Of a DNA stretch of 64,000 nt, positions 44,493-54,111 are shown piece by piece. Source of the DNA: Udaeobacter sp963725505 (GTDB lineage: Bacteria > Verrucomicrobiota > Verrucomicrobiia > Chthoniobacterales > UBA10450); assembly GCA_963725505.1 (NCBI GenBank), contig CAVRYN010000003.1, positions 267,653 to 331,652 of the forward strand, written 5' to 3'. Under the pieces are notes generated by a model, which saw only the letters and a program-made list of their open reading frames with translations, was not told the DNA's origin and did no database searches. The position numbers and the translations under genes are program-made. How positions within the stretch are numbered: position 1 is the stretch's first letter; each line of letters opens with the position of its first letter.

Positions 44493-45431
44493 ATGACCAG
44501 CGGAGATTCCATGACTTTGCCAACCAGCCCGGCGCTGACCCACTCCATCGGCCGCGTCGATCATCCGCCCACATACTACGAGGTGCTCACCCCAGCAGCA
44601 GGCTCCACCAAGCCTCCGGTGGTGATGATCCATGGTGGCGCGCACACCGGCGCCTGCTATCTCGCGACGCCCGACGGTCGACAGGGATGGGGGCACGTTT
44701 TTGTCGCCCAAGGATATCAGGTCGTGGTGCCGGATTGGCCGGGGCTTGGACGCAGCGGCTACATACCCTTGGCGGAGACCAGCGGGGAGGTGATCGTCGC
44801 CGGCCTTGGCGAGGTGCTTACCGCCCTTGCCGGTCCCGCGATCGTGCTCACGCACTCCATGTCGGGCGCCTATGGATGGAAGCTGCTCGAGCGGCATGGC
44901 GAACGCATCACCAAGCTGATTGCGGTGGCGCCGGCGCCCCCCGGCAACATTCAGAGGCCGGCGGAGATTGTCGGCGAGACCGTCGACGCGGTGACAATCC
45001 GCCTGGAGGGCACCACGATGGCAATCGCGCGGCATTCGGAGCAGCCGATCGAACGGGCGTTCGTCGATCACACGCTGATCGGCGGAAGCACATTGTTTCC
45101 GCGCGACCAGATTGCCAGCTACGCCGCCGCGCTCAATCCGATCCCGGCACGGCTGCTGCTGGAACGGCGCAATGTTGCCGGCAGCCAGTTGCGCGTCGTG
45201 GATTTCAGCAAGTTTCGCGGCAAGCCCGTGCTGGTCCTGACCGGCACAAACGACCTCGGTCACGCGCGTGCGGTAGACGAACCGATCGCCGATTGGCTCA
45301 ACGCGAACGGAGCTGAAGCCGACTTCATCTACCTCGGCGACCTCGGTATCACCGGCAACGGCCACATGCTGATGCTGGAGCGCAACAGCGACGCCCTTGC
45401 GCAGTTGATCATCGACTGGATCGAGTCTTAG
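44493..45431 (+). CDS. Alpha/beta hydrolase
   Basis: 312 residues. VVMIHGGAHTGACY (oxyanion site), LTHSMSGAYGWK (nucleophile Ser), LTGTNDLGHARAVDE (acid) and TGNGHMLMLE (His) make a full triad. Codon third positions are richer in G/C than in neighbouring genes, and the protein reads like those of Alphaproteobacteria, so transfer is possible. The start may be the Met of MTLPTSPALTH, 6 codons on. It could be an esterase or lactonase. Confidence 0.85.
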   Translation: MTSGDSMTLPTSPALTHSIGRVDHPPTYYEVLTPAAGSTKPPVVMIHGGAHTGACYLATPDGRQGWGHVFVAQGYQVVVPDWPGLGRSGYIPLAETSGEVIVAGLGEVLTALAGPAIVLTHSMSGAYGWKLLERHGERITKLIAVAPAPPGNIQRPAEIVGETVDAVTIRLEGTTMAIARHSEQPIERAFVDHTLIGGSTLFPRDQIASYAAALNPIPARLLLERRNVAGSQLRVVDFSKFRGKPVLVLTGTNDLGHARAVDEPIADWLNANGAEADFIYLGDLGITGNGHMLMLERNSDALAQLIIDWIES

Positions 45432-45466
45432 CGGAAGGTCGGGGTGTCCGAGCGAGGGAGAGCCGG

Positions 45467-45652
45467 ATGAGCGACATTTTGATTGGTGTGATTGTATTCG
45501 GGCTCGTATTCGGCGCGGCAATATTCGGCATGTTTCTCGGAAGGAATCTGCGAGTTCTCGAGCAGAAGGTGAACGCGAGCGACCCTCCTTCGCCGAGGCT
45601 TCAACCTTCGCTGAAGCTACGGCTCGACAAGACGGCGTGCCAAGCAAACTGA
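45467..45652 (+). CDS. Small membrane-anchored hypothetical protein (possibly longer, frame disturbed by a repeat)
   Basis: 61 residues: one membrane helix (GVIVFGLVFGAAIFGMFLG) then a short charged segment. After about residue 43 the sequence overlaps a TTCGCYGAAGC-type palindrome (about 45585-45630), and a different frame from 45637 to 45783 gives SEADKFDLQQYITRCYG and more. The two pieces may be one small protein split by the repeat. No family recognised. Confidence 0.5.
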   Translation: MSDILIGVIVFGLVFGAAIFGMFLGRNLRVLEQKVNASDPPSPRLQPSLKLRLDKTACQAN

Positions 45653-45869
45653 GCGAAGCGGACAAGTTCGATCTGCAACAGTATATCACGCGCTGTTACG
45701 GATCGCTCACCACGTTCAACATCCTGTTCAAAAACAAGGACGACCAGTTCCGAACCAGCGCAGTGGACAGGCCGAACGGCTGAGCGGATCCGGAGATTCA
45801 AAGAATGGAATGTCAAATGTTGAGATTTCGGGCTTGCCCTGATTTCTCGGACAGTGAGAAAGGGTTAAT

Positions 45870-46700
45870 TTAGTTCAGTTGGGATTCAAAGCTGATCGGG
45901 CTCTGGTAGGCAAGACTGGAGTGCAGTCTGGTGCGGTTGTAGAAGGTCTCGATGTAATCGAAGATGGCGGTGCGCGCTTGGGCGCGGGTGGCGAAGCGTT
46001 GATGATAGACCAGTTCGTATTTGAGGCTGCTCAAAAACGATTCGATGAAGGCGTTATCGTAGCAGTTGCCTTTGCGGCTCATGGAGGCGACTAGGCGGTG
46101 TTGGGCGAGGACTTGTCGGTAAGCGGCGCTGGCGAACTGAGCACCGCGATCGGAGTGGAGGATGAGAGTTCTAGCGGGGCGGCGTTGGCCAAGGCCATGC
46201 GCAAAGCGGCGATGACCAGTGCGGCATCGAGGATCTGGCTCATGGCCCAGCCGACGACGCGCCGGGTGAAGACATCCAAGACCGCGACCAGATACAGCCA
46301 ACCCTGAGCGGTGAGCACGCAGGTGGCATCGCTGACCCAGACTTGATTGGAGCCGTCGAACGCCGAGGTTCTGTAATCGGTTTGGCGCGATCGGTCCACC
46401 GTGGCGACTGTCGGTGGTGGCTGGTCGATATTTGGAGCGCTGCCGAGCAAAGATCCGCTCCTGACGCATCAGCCGAGCAATGCGATTGCGCCGTCCCGGA
46501 CAACCCAGCGCATGAGCCAGACGCGGGCTGCCGTAAGTCTGGCGACTGCGAGTAAACTCCTCTCGGATGCGCTCGCGCAACCGGACGTTCTCCAGCTGGC
46601 GCGAGCCAGGCGACTGACGCCGCTCTTTCCAGTCGTAATAACCGCTGCGCGAGACCAGAAGCGCCTCGCATAACCAGGCTACTTTGTATTGGCCGCTCAT
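45870..46700 (-). CDS. IS3 transposase OrfB (DDE integrase, frame disturbed in the middle)
   Basis: HTH_21-like start (VAWLCEALLVSRSGYYDW), then the DDE core. The first Asp (VWVSDATCVLTAQGWLYL) is seen only in a neighbouring frame at 46100-46400; the second in TLILHSDRGAQFASAAY and the Glu in NAFIESFLSSLKYEL. Two compensating indels around 46450 and 46150 would restore the standard rve core. As given, residues about 95-170 are out of frame, so the copy is inactive or misassembled. It starts in an ATGA overlap with OrfA. Confidence 0.85.
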   Translation of the reverse strand: MSGQYKVAWLCEALLVSRSGYYDWKERRQSPGSRQLENVRLRERIREEFTRSRQTYGSPRLAHALGCPGRRNRIARLMRQERIFARQRSKYRPATTDSRHGGPIAPNRLQNLGVRRLQSSLGQRCHLRAHRSGLAVSGRGLGCLHPARRRLGHEPDPRCRTGHRRFAHGLGQRRPARTLILHSDRGAQFASAAYRQVLAQHRLVASMSRKGNCYDNAFIESFLSSLKYELVYHQRFATRAQARTAIFDYIETFYNRTRLHSSLAYQSPISFESQLN

Positions 46701-47044
46701 CTGTTGGATTCGGGCATACCTCTGGGCGGCGCTTCGGAGAGGATGCCCAGTGATTTTTTTAAGACTTCACGCTGCTCTAAAAGCTTGGCGTTCTCTGCGC
46801 GCAAGCGGCGGATCTCCGCTTCCAGCGCTTCGACGCTGCGCTCCGGCTTAGACTCCCTCTTCGTGGCGTCGGGCTCGCGCTCCAACTGCGCCCAGCGATA
46901 GAGCAGCGGTGGACGGATGCCCAACTCGGCCGCGACCTTGGCCGCACTGCGGCCACTGGAGCGCCATAACTCCAGCGCCTCCTGTTTGTATTGTTCGGTG
47001 TAGCTCGCCTTGGTGCGAGCCGGTTTGCTTAACTGTGTCTTCAT
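46697..47044 (-). CDS. IS3 transposase OrfA
   Basis: About 115 residues: HTH_Tnp_1 (SYTEQYKQEALELWRSSGRS, KVAAELGIRPPLLYRWAQ) and a leucine-zipper-like helix (VEALEAEIRRLRAENAKLL). A TTAAAAAAA run near 46755 in the LKKSLG codons is a potential -1 slippage site for making the OrfAB fusion. ATG 47044 is preferred over the longer in-frame start at 47089, which runs into the right terminal repeat. Confidence 0.88.
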   Translation of the reverse strand: MKTQLSKPARTKASYTEQYKQEALELWRSSGRSAAKVAAELGIRPPLLYRWAQLEREPDATKRESKPERSVEALEAEIRRLRAENAKLLEQREVLKKSLGILSEAPPRGMPESNR

Positions 47045-47213
47045 GTGGGCTTCCTTTCGGGTTTTGACCCTTAGCCCACTGTCCGTCAAATCAATGCAAC
47101 CCTAATTTGACCCCAACTTCCTCCCCTGCGACGAACCAAGTTGTTTCGGCGGACGAATTACCAACGTATTTACGACCGAATTAGGGCATGAGAGGAGCCT
47201 TAACAAAAAAAGG

Positions 47214-47931
47214 CTAGGGGGTCAGATCTAAACATGGGGAGGAAGGGTGACTAGTCGTCAGCTGAAGATTGACGTTTACTTGGACAAGTATCCGCTCTGG
47301 AAGGAGCGCCGCAGTAAGGGGGCCATCTAGAATTCCACATCCCGTGTCTAGACAAATGACACGGTCCGTCACGTACGCCATCCGCGTTGGTTGGAAGTAG
47401 TGACCGCAGACGCAGATCTTATTTAATGTCGGCGGAGCCGTGAATAGGTCTTGGTGGCTAGTTAGCACCATTGATTCACGTGAGCGATCAAGTGGTGCGT
47501 TTAGCGAATAGCCAGCATGCGAGAATAAAAAGCGGGACGTTTCGGAATACGTCCGGAGAGAGTTTTACCAAGGAACTCGCAATGCGCGGCGGGCAACGCT
47601 TGCCGAAAGGAAGTGTGTGTACGTTGCCGTAAACGTCGCGACAATACGACTTGATTGTGGCTAATCCCCCGACCTCAACGTACGATGCGAAGTCACCAGT
47701 CTGCAAAAAGGACTTTAGAGCAGATTCGTGGTTTCCCTCAAGAAAGACGGAATCAGGATTGTGTTTGAGAAACCCAATCAGCTGGTCGATCACCCCACGG
47801 GAGTCGGAACCAACATCGACATAGTCACCGAGAAACACAGCTTGTCGGTCACGATAAAGATTATTCTGAGCCAGCAAGGCGCGTAATTGCTCCGAACATC
47901 CATGTACATCACCAACGACAAAGTAACTCAT
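47214..47931 (-). CDS. PPP-type metallophosphatase (frame broken near 47490)
   Basis: Metallophosphoesterase signatures in order: FVVGDVHGCSEQL, FLGDYVDVGSDS, FLEGNHESAL, and in the next frame VCGHYFQPTRM with CLDTGCGILDG. The order and spacing match bacterial PPP/ApaH-like phosphatases. The frame switches near 47490. About 235 residues in total. The ATG overlaps the stop of the nucleotidyltransferase gene (TGATG), so it is the third gene of a coupled operon. The substrate could be a phosphoprotein or nucleotide. Confidence 0.8.
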
Positions 47932-48720
47932 CAGACGAAGGGCGGCGCGGTTAGAAGATCGTAACTGAGTTCGAAGCGTTCACGACCAAGTAAACGAAGC
48001 CCGAAAGCCACAAGAAGAGAATTCTGTTGACCGCGATTAGTTACGAGCGCCTCAACACTGCCGAAAGGGTTTTTTATTGTCGTCTTTTAGAGATACCTCG
48101 AGATCGACGATCCTGCTTTGATGAAGCAGGGTGTAATTGGGCGAAGGAGAATCTTTCAACCCGAGGACATGCGTGACATCCGCTCTACCGAAGCGCTCAG
48201 CGACCGCTTTCACGCTGAAGGCGGGCTGACCCGCCTCGGCAAGATGAGCATAAAGTTCACTGCGCAGAAATTCTCGTACAGCGCCAACTCATTGTAAGCC
48301 CGCCATCGGAGGTCGTAATGCCGTTGATCCACGTCGAGCAAATTCGCAATTTCGCGTAATGCGGATCTAAAAGGAGCATAGGTCGACGGAGTCCGATATC
48401 GATCCAAAGACCCTTGCAACGTTCTCGTCGGGTCGCGCAGAATTTTACCTTCAAGGCGCAAGTGCAACACGAACAGACTTCCTCGCTCGGCCATTCGAGA
48501 CGAGAGTCGGCTCATCGTATACTGAGACGTTAACTCGCCCGACCTTGTATGGGCGTCTGCGTTTTGCCGATAGTTCAAATACGTCGATGTCAGAGGTAAC
48601 CGACTGGTCACCGCGCGCGACACTTCCGAACACCATAATAGAATTGTCACGGCTCTTGACTGCACTGAGCACATTGCTCGTAACAATATCGGGCAGCTGA
48701 TCCGGTGCAGTGAATCTCAT
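47931..48720 (-). CDS. Nucleotidyltransferase-fold protein (several frame breaks)
   Basis: The N-terminal domain shows the pol-beta superfamily signature VFGSVARGDQSVTSDIDVF. The helical C-terminal part continues over other frames: RMAERGSLFVLHLRLEGKIL, then SELYAHLAEAGQPAFSVKAV and finally LVAFGLRLLGRERFELSYDL to the stop at 47931. At least three single-base breaks are needed. Such proteins transfer nucleotides to proteins, RNA or antibiotics. It sits between the pentapeptide-repeat gene (ATGA overlap) and the phosphatase gene (TGATG overlap). Not close to a known CBASS CD-NTase by motif. Confidence 0.7.
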
Positions 48721-49724
48721 CTTAGGATGCGGCGCGTGAGAACTGGGATTACCAGAGAATACCAGAGTAAACCGGCGACCAAATTAACGATCATGCCGAG
48801 CTGCACAAACCACGGTAAAGTCTTTTTGAATTCTGCAGTGTACCCGGCGACCAGACTTATATTAGTAGCGGTTATCACCGTTTTTCGGAACTCATGCCAG
48901 GAGGACGCCGGGCAAACCCCGGTAACCAATGCGTAATAAATCAGTGAAAAAAGCAACAATGATAAGAAACCAGAGCAACGGTCTCGATATGCTGCGGCCC
49001 CAGTCGCTTAACGCACCTGAACCTACGATGACAGATCTATCGATTTTATCGAACAGCGATCTCCACCAGATCCCGACTCTTTTTGTTGTGTGCTCTCGTT
49101 GTATCGATGACGTTCAACGCGTTCTAAAAGAGTGCATCGTGTGAACTGCTCATACGCCTGGACATAGAATTCAAAATCCGCCTCATTTCGTGTTGCTCCA
49201 TAAATGACGCTCGCAATCTTCGCCCGGGTTTTAACGAACTTGAATTGAGAGTAACCGATTCTTCTGGCTCTTCCTGCATCAGATTCGGGGCGAGACCGCC
49301 GATGAAAGCGGATGCACTGATCGACGTCTCTTCCATTCGAATGTTTCGCCCGAAGCGGTGTTGGCACGGAACTCGCATGTTCCAATGAAGTAACAATGCT
49401 TGAACACAACTTCCGAAAAGTCGCAATTTTCGAAAGTACACTTACTGAAACGAACATTCTGCCACGAGCTCCCTTTAAATCGACACAGTCGAAAGATGCA
49501 TTTGGTGACAAAATCGCCGTCCACCTGCAGCGGAAAATCGCAGCGTTCAAAAATGCGTGTGACATCTTTTTCGTGCCAACGGACTTTGCGGGTTTATCTG
49601 GCGTACTGACAATGCACTTACGCTCGATCGTGGCTCCCGGTGTTACGGCGGTGAAGGAAAGCTGCTCAGACGGGCCGTCCCAGCTCGGGTCGTATGTTGC
49701 TTCCCAGCGATTTCCGCGACTCAT
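48717..49724 (-). CDS. Pentapeptide-repeat protein with C-terminal membrane helices (several frame breaks)
   Basis: About 335 residues over several frames. Eight clear pentapeptides (IFRLC RFKGS SWQNV RFSKC, then TFENC DFSEV VFKHC YFIGT) follow a short N-terminal domain. Then comes a helical linker (RAKIASVIYGATRNEADFEF) and two membrane segments (PLLWFLIIVAFFTDLLRIGY and LGMIVNLVAGLLWYSLVIPV). An AAGGAG ribosome binding site precedes ATG 49724. The first gene of a three-gene operon with overlapping junctions. The two-helix end resembles ion-channel or anchor modules. G+C looks lower than in the surroundings. Confidence 0.7.
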
Positions 49725-49867
49725 ACCTGCTCCTTATATTCTCGTGTCGATATCAAATATCAATTCGCAACAGTATTGCCCTCGCCAACCGATGTTCACT
49801 CGGGATTGTTCCGGCCGCGCCGTAACCCTGCAGTTCGTACCGGAGTAAAAGGCCGCCGCAAGTGGGT

Positions 49868-49895
49868 GGAAGTGGGGTCGCTGTTTGACGTTTGA
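49868..49895. repeat. Direct repeat GGAAGTGGGGTCGC...GTTTGA, copy 1
   Basis: Matches the segment at 51263-51293 in the same orientation. The two copies flank peptidase T. Confidence 0.5.
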
Positions 49896-49902
49896 GTTCA
49901 AC

Positions 49903-51144
49903 TCAGCCTTTTCTTTCCCACAACGCTGCGAGGTGGGCGCAGGCGGTTACGGCCGACTCCATGTCCTGCACCGCAACCCATTCGAGCGGACCATGCGCGT
50001 TGTGCTCACCGCAAAACAGATTTGGGGTCGGAAGGCCGAGCTCGGTCAGGCGTGAGCCATCGGTCCCGCCACGGATGACGTGATCATAGGGTTTGAGTCC
50101 CGCCACCACGAACGCCTCGCGCGCCAGCTGAACCGGGCGCATGTCCTTGCGCAACCAGTAAGCCATGTTGCGATATTGTTTGCGGAGCTTGCAGCGGACG
50201 CGCGCCCGCGGTTCGCTAGCTTGTAATCCCCGGCAAAGGCCACGCAATATTTTGCCCTTGTCCGCCAGCCCCTTGAGCTCGAAGTCGCGCAGGAGAAATT
50301 TCACGACGGTCCGCTCGGTTCGGCCTTCGACATGGATGGGGTGAATGAATCCGTCCCGCCCGTCGGTTGTCTCCGGCGCGCAGCGTTCGCGCGGCAGCGC
50401 TACCAAAAGTTTGCCCGCCAGATACGCCGCGTTCACCATCCCTTTGGCCTTCGCCTCCATCGTATGCGTGGTGATGCCATCGATGACGACTTCGGCCGCA
50501 TCGCCAGAAAAGGTTTCCCAGCAAATCTCACCTGGCGGACCGCCGTCCAGCGTGTAAGCAACATCGGCTCCGAGCATGCGCAGATCGAGTTTGTCCACAC
50601 CACGGCCGATCTCTTCATCGGGCGTGAAGCAAACTCGAATGAGTCCGTGTTTCCGCTTTGTATCCCGGAGCAACCGCTCGACCAAAGTCATGATCACCGC
50701 GACGCCCGATTTGTCGTCGGAGCCGAGCAACGTCGTGCCGCTGGCGGTCACGATGTCTTTTCCAATGGCGGTTCGTAACTCCGGCGACGTCGCGGGATCA
50801 AGAGTCAGGCCCGGTTTATCCGGAAACTTCATGACGCGTCCATCGTATTTGCGATGAACGATCGGTTTCACGTTTTTACCGGAGCAGTCCGGCGCCGTGT
50901 CCACATGGGCGAGAAAGGCCACTGTCGGCACGCGGGCTTTGCGCGTGTTGGCGGGGATGCTGGCCACCACATAACCGTGCCTGGTCATCTGCACGTCCGC
51001 CGCACCGAGTTCACTCAGCTCCTGCTTGAGCATCTCCAGCAGCACCAATTGACCTGACGTGCTCGGAAAAGTTTTACTGGTTTCGTCCGACTGCGTATCG
51101 ATCTGGACGTAGCGCAGGAAGCGTGAAAGGAGAGTGTCACTCAT
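49903..51144 (-). CDS. pepT: Peptidase T (tripeptide aminopeptidase)
   Basis: 413 residues. M20 metallopeptidase motifs: FLAHVDTAPD, GSDDKSGVAV, FTPDEEIGRGVDKLDL, GGTDGSRLTELGLPTPN and the final His in EHNAHGPLEWV. It releases the N-terminal residue from tripeptides with a di-zinc centre. ATG 51144 begins MSDTLLSRFLRYV, the family N-terminus. Cytoplasmic, intact. Confidence 0.95.
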   Translation of the reverse strand: MSDTLLSRFLRYVQIDTQSDETSKTFPSTSGQLVLLEMLKQELSELGAADVQMTRHGYVVASIPANTRKARVPTVAFLAHVDTAPDCSGKNVKPIVHRKYDGRVMKFPDKPGLTLDPATSPELRTAIGKDIVTASGTTLLGSDDKSGVAVIMTLVERLLRDTKRKHGLIRVCFTPDEEIGRGVDKLDLRMLGADVAYTLDGGPPGEICWETFSGDAAEVVIDGITTHTMEAKAKGMVNAAYLAGKLLVALPRERCAPETTDGRDGFIHPIHVEGRTERTVVKFLLRDFELKGLADKGKILRGLCRGLQASEPRARVRCKLRKQYRNMAYWLRKDMRPVQLAREAFVVAGLKPYDHVIRGGTDGSRLTELGLPTPNLFCGEHNAHGPLEWVAVQDMESAVTACAHLAALWERKG

Positions 51145-51262
51145 GCCCTGATTCTCCACGCCGACGCCAAATGCTCAACTCTCTCCTGAATTCAACTAGA
51201 CCGCGGTCGTGCCTCATTGGCAACGAGGTCGATCGGGGGGAAACGGGGTCACCATCTTTAAT

Positions 51263-51293
51263 GGAAAGTGGGGTCGCGTCTAAACGTTTGACA
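51263..51293. repeat. Direct repeat GGAAAGTGGGGTCGC...CGTTTGAC, copy 2
   Basis: Second copy of the 49868-49895 segment. The surrounding 51160-51545 interval contains no gene I can support; only short frames with no family resemblance were found. Confidence 0.5.
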
Positions 51294-51545
51294 GTGGAAT
51301 GTTGCGGAACTGCGAAGGCGGCAACCCTAGTCCTCACTTTTGACACCGGTGATGCGCGAACGAGTCCCGGTCAATTGCCGCAGGATTTCGCAAAATTTTT
51401 CTCCGGCGGGTGTCACGTCGCCCTTTGTGGCGCGGGCGATGCCGACGAGGTCAAGCGATAAGCGCCTGAGGAAATACGCCAACCTTGCCGCCGCCGCGGC
51501 CCCTGCTCGAGTTTGAACTTTGCTCATACGTCGCGTTCGGATTAC

Positions 51546-51592
51546 TGATCTCTGACCTGTGACTTCCGACTTCCGACTTCTGACCTCTGACC
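51546..51592 (+). repeat. Seven-base tandem repeat (TGACTTC/TGACCTC) next to a start codon
   Basis: Units TGATCTC, TGACCTG, TGACTTC, CGACTTC, CGACTTC, TGACCTC and TGACCAT follow each other without spacing. The ATG of the OYE gene is formed by the last unit. Slippage would change the leader length. Confidence 0.85.
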
Positions 51593-52742
51593 ATGCCTGG
51601 CCTGTTTGATCCGCTCGCGATTCGAGATCTGACGTTTGCCAATCGGGTGTTCGTCTCGCCGATGTGTCAGTATTCGAGCCGCGACGGATTCGCGAACGAC
51701 TGGCATTTCGTTCATCTCGGCAGTCGCGCGGTTGGTGGCGCCGGACTGGTCCTGACTGAGGCAACGGCCGTTCTTCCCGAGGGACGCATCAGTCCCGCAG
51801 GATCTCGGCATCTGGAGCGACGAGCACATCGAGATGCTGAGTCGAATCGTCAGTTTTATTCATGAACAAGGAAGCATAGCCGGAATGCAGCTGGCCCACG
51901 CCGGCCGCAAAGCGAGCACACGCCGCCCATGGGAAGGTTCGGGCGCAATTCCCGAGAGCGAGGGAGGCTGGAAAAAAGTCGTGGCCCCAAGCGCGTTGCC
52001 TTTCGCCGAGTCTTATCCGATGCCGCAGGCCCTAACGAATGATGGCATTCAAGAAGTTGTCTCCGCTTTTGCCGCAGCCGCGCGTCGCGCATGCCAGGCT
52101 GGGTTCCGTGTCATCGAGATCCACGCCGCGCACGGTTATCTCATTCACGAGTTTCTGTCCCCTCTTAGTAATAAACGCTCGGACGATTACGGGGGCTCGT
52201 TCGAGAATCGAACCCGACTTTGCCGTGAGATCGTTGCGGCAGTTCGATCCGAATGGCCGAAGGAATTGCCGTTATTTCTGCGCATTTCGTCGACGGACTG
52301 GGTCGATGGTGGCTGGAATATTAATGAGTCAGTCAAACTTGCCGGCGAGTTGAAGCAAATAGGCGTCGATCTCATCGACTGTTCTTCCGGTGGCAATGTG
52401 CCTCACGCGACAATTCCAGTCGGTCCCGGTTACCAAACGCACTTCGCCGAACGGATTCGTCGCGAAGCTGGAATCATGACCGGCGCGGTGGGGATGATTA
52501 CTTCTCCAGTTCAAGCAGAGCACATTATTCGGACGGAACAGGCGGACGCCGTGATTATCGCGCGTGAGTTTTTGCGCGATCCTTATTGGCCATTGCGCGC
52601 GGCTCGCGAACTAGACCAGCCCATCGCATGGCCCGTGCAATATCTTAGGGCGGCTCCGAAAGGTGCGCAGCCTCGGATTCCAGTAGATCTGAAAAGTTTC
52701 GAATCGTGCTTTGAAGAACAACACGGCGTTCCGGAACAGTGA
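51593..52742 (+). CDS. NADH:flavin oxidoreductase, Old Yellow Enzyme YqjM-type (frame broken near 51805)
   Basis: About 380 residues over two frames. LFDPLAIRDLTFANRVFVSPMCQYSS (FMN site and conserved Cys), AGMQLAHAGRKAS, FRVIEIHAAHGYLIHEFLSPLSN, NKRSDDYGGSFENRTR and AVGMITSPVQAEHII with AREFLRDPYW make a complete OYE fold. It reduces alpha,beta-unsaturated carbonyls with NADPH. The frame changes near 51805 (EGRISP / WSDEHIEML), one indel. It starts inside the 7-base tandem repeat. Confidence 0.9.
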
Positions 52743-52876
52743 GGTTCTGCCTTGAAACGCGTTATGCTGAGGTAGAGCGACGGCGCCCGGATTCACACAA
52801 AGAAGAATCGGTCAACGCGATGCTCGACGAGCTTATCGCGTGGGGCGGCGCACTAAAGAGCCTCCGGAATAGCTGA
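52743..52876 (+). pseudogene. C-terminal fragment of an NADPH-dependent FMN reductase-like protein
   Basis: One reading frame right after the OYE stop ends VNAMLDELIAWGGALKSL, a typical C-terminus of small flavin reductases. No N-terminal part is present. Nothing further was recognised to 53095. Low-confidence remnant. Confidence 0.4.
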
Positions 52877-53094
52877 GTCTAGGAAGGAAAACAAAATCAA
52901 CCTTTCGTCTCAAGAAAGCTATGAAAATGGGCACCGTCACGTCGAAGATGCGGGTTGTAAATGCATGGACGATCACCGACGGCCTTTTCACCCTGGAGCC
53001 GCCAACCATCGAGAGAGCACCGACCAAACAGCCTCCCACTTCATCGCTTTGATGTCCCTTTCGCAAACATCGTGCCGCAGCTCCCGGATTGATA

Positions 53095-54030
53095 TCAGGC
53101 GGAGAAGCTGTGTTCGATCAGTTTAACGAGGATAAACAGCGCGTGATTAACTGGTACTTTGACCCCCAGCTGAGCTCCCCGGCGCGCGATGTAGCCATTA
53201 AGCGAATCGATTTCGGTCGGTTTACCGCGCTGAATGTCCTGGGCGGTAGATGAAAATGCCGCCGCCATCTGGGTCGCAATCTCCATCGCCGCCGTCATGC
53301 CGGCTGTCGAATCTTCAATGCCAGGCAATCTCACGCCGGTTGCACGGGCGACGGCCAGGACTTCATCGATCACTCTCTGCATCACCTTTCGGGCATCGGG
53401 ATTTTCGGCGATTTGCCCATAACGCGCATGTCCCAACGCAGAGATGGCATTGAGCGCACAATTGCACAGAAGTTTGATCCATATCTCGCCGTCGATGTTG
53501 TTCGTGAGCCGGCAGCCGATACCGGCGTGCGCAAAGATTTCCTGGACGCGTTTTGTCCGTTCGTTTTCGGGGCCGAGGATTAAATCCCCGCGCGCGACAT
53601 GTTTGATCCGTCCCGGCTCCGGGACCGACACCCCGATATAAACCACCGCGGGCAGCGTATCGATTTTCGTCGCGTCGCGAATCCGCTCGACGTTGTCCAC
53701 ACCGTTTTGAAGAGAAACCAGCAGCGCATCGGCTGCCACGAAAGGAGCGATGTCCTTCGCGGCCGAAACCGTGTCGTTTGATTTGACGCAAAACAATATG
53801 AGGTCGGCACCGGCAACCGCACTGAGTTCGGTTGTCGCTCCAACAGATACCCGCTCCTGATCCGCTGCCCGCTCGATTACAAGCCCGTTCGCCGTGACAG
53901 CATCGACAAAGGATTTCCGACCGACCATCACAACCGGCGCGCCAGCCCGTGCGAGCATGCCACCAAAATAGCCACCCACGGCACCGGCTCCAACAACACC
54001 AATTCGCGGCCAATCCAGTATCTGAGTCAT
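53095..54030 (-). CDS. panE: 2-dehydropantoate 2-reductase (ketopantoate reductase)
   Basis: 311 residues. N-terminal Rossmann motif IGVVGAGAVGGYFGG, FCVKSNDT, SLQNGVDNVERI, then the C-terminal domain with LLCNCALNAISALG (catalytic Lys in EIWIKLL) and EIDSLNGYIARRG. Reduces ketopantoate to pantoate in CoA synthesis with NADPH. A paralogue used in other 2-oxoacid reductions is possible. Intact. Confidence 0.93.
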   Translation of the reverse strand: MTQILDWPRIGVVGAGAVGGYFGGMLARAGAPVVMVGRKSFVDAVTANGLVIERAADQERVSVGATTELSAVAGADLILFCVKSNDTVSAAKDIAPFVAADALLVSLQNGVDNVERIRDATKIDTLPAVVYIGVSVPEPGRIKHVARGDLILGPENERTKRVQEIFAHAGIGCRLTNNIDGEIWIKLLCNCALNAISALGHARYGQIAENPDARKVMQRVIDEVLAVARATGVRLPGIEDSTAGMTAAMEIATQMAAAFSSTAQDIQRGKPTEIDSLNGYIARRGAQLGVKVPVNHALFILVKLIEHSFSA

Positions 54031-54111
54031 CTAGTTCTCCCGGCGATGACAGGATCATCTGCCTTTCTCAGAGTCCCGCCAATTGCTTGTTGAAGTAACG
54101 CAATCCGCAAT

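Larger units (their letters stand above)
45840..47093. mobile_element. IS3-family insertion sequence, about 1254 bp
   Basis: Ends are imperfect inverted repeats: the left end 45840 onward (TGATTTCTCGGACAGTG) matches the right end read inward from 47093 (TGATTTGACGGACAGTG). Inside are orfA and orfB on the minus strand. No clear target duplication could be identified. Confidence 0.8.

Noticed and set aside
45837..47096. Target-site duplication of the IS3 element
   Set aside because: Flanking triplets do not match, so no duplication is claimed.
47931..48720. CBASS-type CD-NTase
   Set aside because: The GS...SDID motif is that of minimal nucleotidyltransferases, and no CBASS effector or Cap gene is present, so the call was kept general.
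48929..49848. Plus-strand frames opposite the pentapeptide gene
   Set aside because: They are mirror images of a conserved minus-strand protein and have no family resemblance or ribosome binding site.
51327..51545. Possible LysR-like fragment on the minus strand (DVTPAGEKF)
   Set aside because: Only a nine-residue resemblance, no HTH and no continuing conservation.
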